45,330 nt of DNA, taken from JALZOC01 sp035758845 (GTDB taxonomy: Bacteria > Acidobacteriota > Vicinamibacteria > Vicinamibacterales > 2-12-FULL-66-21). The notes below the pieces were generated by a model. The model was not told the DNA's origin and made no database searches. It was given only the letters and a program-made list of their open reading frames with translations. Positions 36,034-43,762 of the stretch are shown piece by piece (the first letter of the stretch is position 1; each line of letters opens with the position of its first letter). The position numbers and the translations under genes were made by a program. The stretch lies in the NCBI GenBank assembly GCA_035758845.1, contig DASTVZ010000080.1, positions 1-45,330 on the forward strand, read 5' to 3'.

Positions 36034-36042
36034 TGTTATACT
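36034..36042 (+). promoter_or_regulatory. Extended -10 promoter of the EEP gene
   Basis: TGTTATACT (TG-n-TATACT) lies 27 bases before the ATG at 36070, with no obvious -35 element, as is usual for extended -10 promoters. The divergent BACON gene starts at 36005. Confidence 0.5.
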
Positions 36043-36069
36043 GAAGTCACTCCAGCGGAACATTTTTAG

Positions 36070-37122
36070 ATGAAGTCTTGGCGAACCGGCCGATCGGGCC
36101 GGCGCTCCTATTCCTTTTTTTTCCTGTTGTTGGTCACCGGCGTCTCACAAGCCTGTGTCGCCGGCGCCTCTCTTGGTGCGCGCCCAACTGTTGAGCTGTC
36201 TTCGCCCGATACGACGCATGCAGTTACCTGGTTCGCGCCGCTTGTCGACCGCGATAACGTGTCACTCAGCCGTTGGAGAAAAAGCGTTGGCCCACCCGTG
36301 ATTCCCGGTCCGTTGTCCAGCGACACCGTCGACGACGCGATCACGATCGTCAGTTGGAACACCGCCGTCGGCGCCGCCGACATCGTCGGGTTCGTTCGAT
36401 CGCAAACGGATACCCGTCGGCCGCTCGTGATGCTGCTACAGGAGGTTTACCGATCGGGCACCGAAGTCCCGTCGGAGCTTCCTGGCGATTGTGCGTTCGC
36501 CGGGCGGCTGGGCAGCGAAGCGGCCGGACGCAACGAGGGGGAGATCGAAGAGGTGGGACGCCTTCTGGGTCTCGGCGTCTACTACGTGCCCTCGATGCGG
36601 AATGGCGGCGAGGCGTCGAATGAGGATCGCGGCAATGCCATTCTTTCGAGTGTTCCCCTCACCGACTTGCAGGCAATCGAGCTCCCCTTTGAACGACAAC
36701 GGCGGGTAGCTATCGCGGCAACCGTGGCGGGCCGCACCTCAGCGGGAACTGCGTGGCGCCTGCGGGTCGTCTCCGCACATCTCGACAATATGGGAAGCGC
36801 GAGGCGTGCATGGATTGGCTCGGAGTACGGTCGCGCCCGGCAGGCTCGTGGGCTGGCTGCCCTGCTTCGTGACGAGCAGCCAACCATTCTCGCCGGCGAT
36901 TTCAATACGTGGTTTGGATTCTCCGATCAGGCGTACGTCGAAACGGCCCGTGAATTCCCGGAAACGCGCGTCACCGATCGGCGTCCTACGTTTCGTGGCC
37001 TGCTGCGGCTCGACCATGTGTTCTATCGGTTGCCGCGCGAATGGCGCCTCGATGTTCGTCGAAGTGAATCGCGCTTCGGTTCGGACCATTTTCCGTTAGT
37101 GGGTTCGCTCCAGTTCAATTGA
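36070..37122 (+). CDS. Exported endonuclease/exonuclease/phosphatase (EEP) family protein
   Basis: The 350-residue protein begins with a hydrophobic export signal (SYSFFFLLLVTGVSQACVAGA). The EEP fold shows SWNTAV, LLQEVY (metal Glu), RGNAILSS, SAHLDN, GDFNTWFG (Asp/Asn pair), LDHVFYRL and GSDHFPLVGSL (final catalytic Asp-His). All catalytic residues of DNase I-like or sphingomyelinase-like enzymes are in place. Whether it acts on DNA, lipids or phosphoesters cannot be told; a Cys after the hydrophobic stretch (VSQAC) could be a lipobox. It ends at a TGA that is part of the next gene's -10 element. Confidence 0.88.
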   Translation: MKSWRTGRSGRRSYSFFFLLLVTGVSQACVAGASLGARPTVELSSPDTTHAVTWFAPLVDRDNVSLSRWRKSVGPPVIPGPLSSDTVDDAITIVSWNTAVGAADIVGFVRSQTDTRRPLVMLLQEVYRSGTEVPSELPGDCAFAGRLGSEAAGRNEGEIEEVGRLLGLGVYYVPSMRNGGEASNEDRGNAILSSVPLTDLQAIELPFERQRRVAIAATVAGRTSAGTAWRLRVVSAHLDNMGSARRAWIGSEYGRARQARGLAALLRDEQPTILAGDFNTWFGFSDQAYVETAREFPETRVTDRRPTFRGLLRLDHVFYRLPREWRLDVRRSESRFGSDHFPLVGSLQFN

Positions 37123-37128
37123 TATAAT
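37120..37128 (+). promoter_or_regulatory. Extended -10 TGATATAAT for the kinase gene
   Basis: The TGA stop of the EEP gene is also the TGn of a perfect extended -10 (TGA-TATAAT). It lies 54 bases before the kinase ATG (37182). A usual -35 is not obvious. This is the best -10 match in the window. Confidence 0.55.
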
Positions 37129-37181
37129 CGCCTCCTCTCGTCGGCCGGTAGAACCGCCGAACCTCGACGACCCCTTAACTC

Positions 37182-40100
37182 ATGCCGCTTTCCGAAGGCG
37201 CAAGTGTCGGACCGTACCGCGTTCTGAGCCAGCTCGGCGCGGGAGGCATGGGGGAAGTGTATCGCGCGCACGATCCGCGACTGGGTCGAGACATCGCCTT
37301 GAAGGTCATTCGACGCGCGCTCGTTGCCGATTCGAAAGGACCTGATGACGCCATCGAGCGGTTGCTCCGTGAAGCGACGCTCGCCTCGGCGCTCAATCAC
37401 CCCAACATCGTCACGATTCACGAAACCGGAACGGTTGACAACGATCGCTACATCGCGATGGAACTCGTCGAGGGACGGACCCTCCGGGACCTGGCGAACG
37501 AAGGCTTACCAATCGAGCGGACGGTTGCGATTGCGCGTCAAATCGCCGAAGCGCTCGCCGTCGCCCATACAGCGCAAATCGTTCATCGCGACATCAAGCC
37601 CGATAACGTCATGGTGCGGCCGGACGGCTACATCAAGCTGCTCGACTTCGGACTCGCACGCGTGCATCAAGCGACGATCAGCGCCGGACCAACTGGAATC
37701 GTGACCGAGCCCGGTCTGATCATCGGCACCGTCGGCTACATGTCGCCCGAACAGGCGCGTGGAGAGAGTGTTCCACCGGAGGCAGACATCTTCGCGTTTG
37801 GCGCCGTGTTGTACGAGTTGGTCACGGGCCGCCATCCGTTCATCGCCGCGTCCCACCTCGGCACCCTTCACGCCTTGATGTGGGAAATGCCCGAGCCGCC
37901 GTCGCTGCTCAACCCGGAGATTCCTCGAGCGCTCGATCAGTTGATTCTCGAAATGCTCCAGAAGGACGCGCGGCTCCGGCCGGGCGCAGGGGAGGTGTTG
38001 TACCGCCTCGGGCTCGCGCATGACGCGTCCGTTGCGACAGCATTGTCCGCCGTCAGTGTTTCGCAGCGCGCCGCGCGCGCCAGTCGTGCGGTCGTCGGCC
38101 GCGACCTCGAGATGGACGCGCTGCTGCACGAATTCGAGCGTGCCGACGGTGGTCACGGCCGCCTGGTTGCGCTCTCCGCCGAGGCCGGAGTCGGGAAGAC
38201 GACGATCCTCGATGCGTTCCTGCGACTGCTCGAAGATCGCGGTGAGGTTGCGCGTGTCGGACGCGGCCGATGTTCCGAGCGGCTGGCTGGCGCCGAGGCG
38301 TATTTGCCGGTGCTGGAGGTGCTGGATAGCCTGCAGCGCAGCGAGAAGCACGGCAGCTTGTCGCGCCTCCTGCGCGCGTTGGCGCCCAGCTGGTACGTGC
38401 AGATTACCCCGCTGGCGGATAACGATTCCTCTGCCGCGCGGCTCGCCGCCGACGTCGCCATCGGATCGCAGGAACGGCTCAAACGCGAAATCTCCGCTCT
38501 GCTCGAAGAAATCACGCGGATGCATCCCGTCGTCCTCTGTTTTGACGACGTGCACTGGGCTGATCCATCGACCATCGATCTCATCGGGTATCTCGCCCGC
38601 CGGGTCGATACGATGCGCCTGTTGATCATCACGACGTATCGACCGTCCGAACTGGCTCAGGCGAAGCATCCGTTCTTGCCGTTGAAACTCGATCTGGTCG
38701 CACGCGGAGCCTGCCGCGAGATTACGCCCGGCCCTCTCGACGAGATCGCCATCGGGCGCTATCTCGCACTGCAGTTTGTCGACCACGCATTTCCGCGGGG
38801 TTTCGCGGCGCTCATTCATCAACGAACCGAAGGGCACCCGCTGTTTGTCGTCGATCTGCTTCGCGATCTTCGACGCCGCCATGTGCTGCGCCAGCAGGAC
38901 GGCAAGTGGATCATCGGCGAGGACCTTCCGTCTCTCGAGAAGGCGCTGCCGGAATCCGTCCGCAGCCTCGTGCAGCGGAAGATCGACGCGCTCGACGATG
39001 CGGACCGCCGTCTGCTTGGTGCGGCGAGCGTGCAGGGGCTTGATTTCGATTCGTCGATCGTTGCCGGCGTCCTCGACCGCGATCAGGACGACGTCGAGGA
39101 CTGTCTCGAGCGACTGGAGCGCGAACACGCGCTGGTGCGCTTCGTTGACGAGCACGAGACCGATAATCGCGAGCTGACGCTGCGCTATCGGTTTGCGCAC
39201 CACATTTATCACAATGCATTCGACGCCTCTCTGCGCGCGACGCGCCGGGCGACAATCAGCCGCGCCATCGCGCAGCGATTGATCGCGCGGCTCGGCGGCA
39301 AACCGTGCGACTGTGCGGCGGATATCGCCCTGCTGCTCGAGTCGGCGCGCGACAACATTCGTGCGGCCGAATACTGGAACCAGGCGGCGCAGGTGGCGGC
39401 GCGACTGTACGCGCACGACGAAACCGAGCGACTGGCGCTCCGCGGCCTGAAGCTTCTCGAGGGAGAGCCGGATTCTGCCCAGAAGGACGCAGCCGAACTG
39501 GGACTGCAGATGACCTACGGCTTGTGCATGAAGACAAGCAAGGGCTACGCAGTCGCCGAAGTGGGCCGCGCATACGCCCGCGCCCGCGAACTCTCGCGAC
39601 ATCTCGACGATCCGGCACGAGTCGTCCCCGCTCTGATTGGCCTCGGCGCGCACCACATCGTGTCGGGCGAAATCACGACAGCGCGTGACGTCGCGCTCGA
39701 GATGCTGGACCTGTTCAACCGGCTCGGCGATCCCAATCTTCAGATGATCGGTCAGTGGAATCTCGGCGCGTCCCTCTTTCACCTCGGTGAACTCGAGGTC
39801 GGACACGATCACTTGATGCGCGGCCTGGAGCTCTATCAGCCGGCGTTCCATAAGCCGCGCGTGTGGGAAACGGGCATCGATCCCGGCATCTTCTGCCGCT
39901 GCGAGCTGGCGCGAACCCTGATGATGAGAGGTTTTCCCGATCAGGGTCTGCGGATGGTGCGCGATGCGGTCACCGAGGCACGGGCGCTGGAGCATCCGCA
40001 GCCGCTCGCGTTCGCTCTGTTGTTCAGCACCATCGTCCACCTCGCGCGGCGCGAGCCGGAACAGGTCTGCCGTGTGTACGATGAACTGGCGACACTGTGC

Positions 40101-40655
40101 CGTGCGCATGGGATCGCACAGGAACTGAACTGGGGCGCTCCGCTTCGCGGTCGCGCGCTCATCGAGCTCGGACAGATCGAGCGCGGCATGGAAGAACTCA
40201 TGGCCGGGATGGAGACGCACACGCTGACCCGATCGGCGCTGCTCCGTCCGTACTATCTGGTGCTGGTCGCGGGTGGGTGGCTGCGCGCCCGCGAGCTCGA
40301 CAAAGCGCAGACGGCGCTGACCGAGTCACGCCACGTGGCTGAGGAGACCGGACAGCACGCCTACGATGCCGAGCACCGGCGGCTGCAGGCGGAGGTCTTC
40401 CTCGCTCGAGGCGATCACGAGAGTACCGAACGGACATATCTCGAGTCGCTCGAGATCGCTAAGGCGCAGGGTGCGCAGTGGTACATCCTCCGTTCCTCGC
40501 GCGGCTATGCGAGTTTCCTGCTTGGCGTCGGCCGCGCGAAGGCCGCTCGGGAGGCTCTCGCGATCTGCGATTCCATCGTCGAAGGCCGTGAGACGTACGA
40601 TTTCATATACGCGGAGGCGTTGCTGCGCACGATCGAAGCCGAAGTTGCACGGTAG
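37182..40655 (+). CDS. Ser/Thr protein kinase fused to AAA ATPase and TPR domains
   Basis: The 1157-residue cytoplasmic protein has three parts. The kinase domain (residues 1-285) shows GAGGMGEV (19-26), ALKV lysine 41, HRDIKPDNV (136-144) and DFG (155-157), plus the PEQARGE activation-segment end, so it should be active. An AAA/STAND-like ATPase follows (about 300-600), with Walker A AEAGVGKTTIL near residue 333 and Walker B VVLCFDDVHWAD near 450. From about 700 to the end are TPR-like helical repeats. No membrane segment is visible. It likely senses signals through the TPR part and phosphorylates or is regulated by partners. The gene 15 bases downstream is probably co-transcribed. Confidence 0.92.
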   Translation: MPLSEGASVGPYRVLSQLGAGGMGEVYRAHDPRLGRDIALKVIRRALVADSKGPDDAIERLLREATLASALNHPNIVTIHETGTVDNDRYIAMELVEGRTLRDLANEGLPIERTVAIARQIAEALAVAHTAQIVHRDIKPDNVMVRPDGYIKLLDFGLARVHQATISAGPTGIVTEPGLIIGTVGYMSPEQARGESVPPEADIFAFGAVLYELVTGRHPFIAASHLGTLHALMWEMPEPPSLLNPEIPRALDQLILEMLQKDARLRPGAGEVLYRLGLAHDASVATALSAVSVSQRAARASRAVVGRDLEMDALLHEFERADGGHGRLVALSAEAGVGKTTILDAFLRLLEDRGEVARVGRGRCSERLAGAEAYLPVLEVLDSLQRSEKHGSLSRLLRALAPSWYVQITPLADNDSSAARLAADVAIGSQERLKREISALLEEITRMHPVVLCFDDVHWADPSTIDLIGYLARRVDTMRLLIITTYRPSELAQAKHPFLPLKLDLVARGACREITPGPLDEIAIGRYLALQFVDHAFPRGFAALIHQRTEGHPLFVVDLLRDLRRRHVLRQQDGKWIIGEDLPSLEKALPESVRSLVQRKIDALDDADRRLLGAASVQGLDFDSSIVAGVLDRDQDDVEDCLERLEREHALVRFVDEHETDNRELTLRYRFAHHIYHNAFDASLRATRRATISRAIAQRLIARLGGKPCDCAADIALLLESARDNIRAAEYWNQAAQVAARLYAHDETERLALRGLKLLEGEPDSAQKDAAELGLQMTYGLCMKTSKGYAVAEVGRAYARARELSRHLDDPARVVPALIGLGAHHIVSGEITTARDVALEMLDLFNRLGDPNLQMIGQWNLGASLFHLGELEVGHDHLMRGLELYQPAFHKPRVWETGIDPGIFCRCELARTLMMRGFPDQGLRMVRDAVTEARALEHPQPLAFALLFSTIVHLARREPEQVCRVYDELATLCRAHGIAQELNWGAPLRGRALIELGQIERGMEELMAGMETHTLTRSALLRPYYLVLVAGGWLRARELDKAQTALTESRHVAEETGQHAYDAEHRRLQAEVFLARGDHESTERTYLESLEIAKAQGAQWYILRSSRGYASFLLGVGRAKAAREALAICDSIVEGRETYDFIYAEALLRTIEAEVAR

Positions 40656-40670
40656 GGTGGCTGAGATACG

Positions 40671-41861
40671 ATGTGCGCCATGTTTTCCATGCTTCTGGCG
40701 CTCGTCCTGACGCCACCACCTTCCACGCCGCCGCTCGCATCTACTTCAATCGCCATGGCGAAGTCCGGCGACGCGGTCGTCACGATTACCCTTGACGATT
40801 CGCAGTTTCCAGCGGCAACCGCACTCGACATAGCCGTTGACGGGGAAGTACACACGACGGTTCTCGTGTTCGGGAAGATTGGACATCCCGCCTATACAAC
40901 ACTTCTTCATGCCCTCACGCCTGGACGCCACGAGATCACGGCGCTGCGATCGCCATTCTGGAGCTGGCCGGCAAAGGCACCGGCACCAACGCTCGCCGCG
41001 TCAGTCGCTCCCGAGTCCGTCGTCGTTTCGCGCGCGCCGGCGCTCTGGCTGCGGGCGGACACGATCGGCATGTCGACCGATTTGCCGCTGCTGTTATACG
41101 CCGAAGATCTGCGCGTCAACGGGACCGGCGTTCTTCGCTACAGCTACATCTTTTCGAACGAGGACGGTGGCACCGCGACGCCGGCGCTCCTGGCGCGCTG
41201 GGGACGGACGACAGATATAGAAATGGCGTACGAGGAAGAATGGAAAGATGGGCAAGTCACTGCGTCACGCTATCAGGCGCCCGATCATCACGTTCTTGCA
41301 TATGCCGGGTCACGACAGGCGGATCATCCATCGCTGCTCGATGCCACGTTGAACAACGTGTTCCTCGATCGCGGCCGGTCCGGCGTCCGCGTCACGATGG
41401 TGCCGTTGCTGGTTCATTTGCCGTCGGCTACGCGCGAGTCGGTCATGGACATGAACGCGTGGATCTATCAGCGCATGGCAAACGAACTGGCGGAAGAAGG
41501 GAAAGCGGCGGTGTACGGTGACGTGCGCGAGTACCTCTATGTCGATGCGAGGCTGACGCTGTCGGAAAGCGCCGTCGCTGCAGTTGCGCGGAGTAGGGAT
41601 GGGACCTGGCGCGCATCCGACCGCGGCATCAAGGAACTGGCGGTCGATCGCAACGGCTGGGTACGGATCGCGATTCCGAATTCCCGGAACGCAACCGATG
41701 TCGGGTTCGTCTGCTATCCCACTAAACCGAGTGCGGCCCGTTGCGGCGTCGAGATCAGTCGAGTGCTATCGCTGGACGACAGTTACAAGCCCGGACCTGA
41801 CAAGGGTGCTGGCACGCTCGATCTCGCCGCCGGAGAGATGCGTTCGATTGCGATTAAATAA
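40671..41861 (+). CDS. Secreted protein of unknown function, coupled to the kinase gene
   Basis: The 396-residue protein has a short signal (MFSMLLALVLTPPPST, with an alternative ATG at 40680). The N-terminal 100 residues look like a beta-sandwich (GDAVVTITLDDSQFPAATAL, HEITALRSPFW). The middle and C-terminal parts carry LLLYAEDLRVNGTGVLRYSY, HHVLAYAGSRQADHPSLLDA, TMVPLLVHLPSATRESVMDM and GEMRSIAIK. I recognise no family. The phrase pattern SYIFSNEDGGT is consistent with a lectin-like fold but I cannot confirm this. It starts 15 bases after the kinase stop. Confidence 0.7.
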   Translation: MCAMFSMLLALVLTPPPSTPPLASTSIAMAKSGDAVVTITLDDSQFPAATALDIAVDGEVHTTVLVFGKIGHPAYTTLLHALTPGRHEITALRSPFWSWPAKAPAPTLAASVAPESVVVSRAPALWLRADTIGMSTDLPLLLYAEDLRVNGTGVLRYSYIFSNEDGGTATPALLARWGRTTDIEMAYEEEWKDGQVTASRYQAPDHHVLAYAGSRQADHPSLLDATLNNVFLDRGRSGVRVTMVPLLVHLPSATRESVMDMNAWIYQRMANELAEEGKAAVYGDVREYLYVDARLTLSESAVAAVARSRDGTWRASDRGIKELAVDRNGWVRIAIPNSRNATDVGFVCYPTKPSAARCGVEISRVLSLDDSYKPGPDKGAGTLDLAAGEMRSIAIK

Positions 41862-41922
41862 CCGGACGCCGGATCCCGCACCACGGATCCGGATCCGCCG
41901 GGAGCCAGGAGCGAGCAGCCGT
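41862..41922. repeat. GGATCC-word element at convergent junction
   Basis: The whole gap between two convergent stops holds GGATCCC (41871), GGATCCG (41885) and GGATCCG (41891). The first two are 14 bp apart (two heptads), the last step is 6. GGGAGCCAGGAGCGAGCAG follows, resembling the GGCTCCT/AGCC word of the 7.0-kb array. Confidence 0.6.
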
Positions 41923-43629
41923 TCATTCTTCTTTCATGAATGGATATGTGTAGTCGCGCGGCGGAACGAACGTCTCCTTGATCGTCCGCGCACTCACCCA
42001 CCGCACCAGATTCAGCATCGAACCTGCCTTGTCGTTCGTGCCGGATGCCCGCGCACCGCCGAACGGCTGCTGGCCGACGACCGCACCGGTCGGCTTGTCG
42101 TTGATGTAGAAATTGCCGGCCGAGTTGCGTAATCCGGTCATCGCTTCGCGAATCGCGACGCGATCGCGGCTGAACACGGCGCCGGTCAACGCGTACGGCG
42201 ACGTGCGATCGACAACGTCGAGCGTCTCGCGCCATTCGTTGTCCGGGTAGACATACGCCGTGACGACCGGTCCGAAAATCTCTTCGCACAACGATCGGTA
42301 CGCCGGATCGGTCGTTTCGATCAGCGTGGGCTGAATGAAATACCCCTCATCACCACTGGCCGTTCCCCCCGACACAATCTTGGCGTTGCGCTTGGCATCG
42401 TCCAGGTAGCCGCTGATCTTGGTGAAGGCCTTTTGATCGATTACGGCGCCCATGAAATTGCGGAAGTCGGTAACGTCGCCAACCTTAATCTCCTGCATCA
42501 TCGCGACGGTCCGATCCCGGACGTCGTTCCACATCGATCGCGGGATATAGACGCGGCTCGCCGCCGAGCATTTTTGTCCCTGATACTCGAATCCCCCGCG
42601 CGCGATCGCGACCGCCACTTCTACCGGATCCGCAGACGGATGCACGACGATGAAGTCCTTGCCACCGGTTTCACCGACGAGGCGCGGATAACCGCGATAG
42701 CGGCCAACGTTCTCACCGATCTTCTTCCACATCGCATTGAACACTTCGGTGCTGCCGGTGAAATGAATCCCGGCGAGCTCTGGCGAGTCGAGTAGCTGGT
42801 TGCTGATCTCACGGGCATCGCCGGGAATGAAGTTGATCACGCCGGGCGGGAGGCCAGCAGCCTCGAGGACCTTGAGGGTGTAATACCCGCTGAGCATGGC
42901 GCTCGACGCCGGCTTCCACACAACCGTGTTTCCCATCAACGCGGGAGCGGTCGTGAGATTGCCGCCAATCGCCGTGAAGTTGAATGGCGATATCGCATAG
43001 ACGAATCCCTCGAGCGGGCGATACTCCATCTGGTTCCAGACACCGGGCCCGCTGACCGGCTGCTGACTGTAAAGCTCTTGCGCGAAGAACGCGTTGAACC
43101 GCCAGAAGTCGATCATCTCGGACGCCGAATCAATCTCGGCCTGGAAAACGGTCTTCGACTGCCCGAGCATCGTCGCCGCGTTGATCGTCGGCCGCCACGT
43201 CGTCGCGAGGAGTTCTGCGGCGCGAAGCAGCACTGCCGCGCGATCCTCCCATGGCCAGCTTCCCCACTCTCGCCGTGCCTCCGCCGCTGCGGCAATTGCC
43301 GCCTGAACGTGCTCCGGTCCGGCGAGGTGATAATCCGCGAGCACGTGCTTGTGATCGTGCGGCATCACCGACTGCGCGGTGCGACCCGTCTTCACTTCCT
43401 TCCCGCCAATGACCAGCGGAATCTCGATCCGTTCAGACGCCATCTGTTTGAGACGCGCCTTCAGTTCCGCACGCTCAGGTGAGCCTGGTGCATACGATCT
43501 GTTCGACTCGTTCACCGGTTGCGGCACTCGCCGGATGCCGCCAAAGGCGCCGAGGGTTGAGGTATGCGACGAGTCAGTGCTCGGCGACGTTTGTGTCGGG
43601 GTTGGAATGGTCGAAGTCGGTGTAGACAT
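41923..43629 (-). CDS. pruA: L-glutamate gamma-semialdehyde dehydrogenase (proline catabolism)
   Basis: The 568-residue aldehyde dehydrogenase oxidises glutamate semialdehyde (from proline) to glutamate with NAD. ATG 43629 gives MSTPTSTIPTPTQTSPSTDS, a Ser/Thr/Pro extension before the usual start. Conserved parts are YAISPFNFTAIGGNL, FTGSTEVFNAMWKKIG, the general-base Glu in LVGETGGKDF, the nucleophile Cys in GQKCSAASRVYIP, and EIFGPVVTAYVYPD. This is the PruA type rather than the PutA fusion; no proline dehydrogenase gene is seen nearby. A GGATCC heptad array lies in the leader. Confidence 0.94.
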   Translation of the reverse strand: MSTPTSTIPTPTQTSPSTDSSHTSTLGAFGGIRRVPQPVNESNRSYAPGSPERAELKARLKQMASERIEIPLVIGGKEVKTGRTAQSVMPHDHKHVLADYHLAGPEHVQAAIAAAAEARREWGSWPWEDRAAVLLRAAELLATTWRPTINAATMLGQSKTVFQAEIDSASEMIDFWRFNAFFAQELYSQQPVSGPGVWNQMEYRPLEGFVYAISPFNFTAIGGNLTTAPALMGNTVVWKPASSAMLSGYYTLKVLEAAGLPPGVINFIPGDAREISNQLLDSPELAGIHFTGSTEVFNAMWKKIGENVGRYRGYPRLVGETGGKDFIVVHPSADPVEVAVAIARGGFEYQGQKCSAASRVYIPRSMWNDVRDRTVAMMQEIKVGDVTDFRNFMGAVIDQKAFTKISGYLDDAKRNAKIVSGGTASGDEGYFIQPTLIETTDPAYRSLCEEIFGPVVTAYVYPDNEWRETLDVVDRTSPYALTGAVFSRDRVAIREAMTGLRNSAGNFYINDKPTGAVVGQQPFGGARASGTNDKAGSMLNLVRWVSARTIKETFVPPRDYTYPFMKEE

Positions 43630-43664
43630 GGCGGCTCTCTGAAAATGATCAAAGAGCCATTGTA

Positions 43665-43727
43665 CCGGGATCCGGGATCCGTTGCCCGGGATCCGGGATC
43701 CGGGATCCGTTGTCGGGGATCCGGGAC
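43665..43727. repeat. GGATCCG heptad array in the pruA leader
   Basis: GGATCC begins at 43668, 43675, 43689, 43696, 43703 and 43717, all in the same 7-bp register; the two missing positions are filled by TTGCCCG (43682) and TTGTCGG (43710). That gives eight units, six perfect. GGATCC is its own reverse complement, so no second arm is needed to fold. It lies between the VIT/VWA-type gene end (43763) and the pruA start (43629). Confidence 0.85.
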
Positions 43728-43762
43728 GCCGGTGTAGGGCGGGGTCTTTAGACCGTGCCAAT

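Noticed and set aside
37506..40220. A 904-codon open frame antisense to the kinase gene
   Set aside because: High-GC third positions open the antisense frame; the kinase frame has all catalytic motifs and the antisense one has none.
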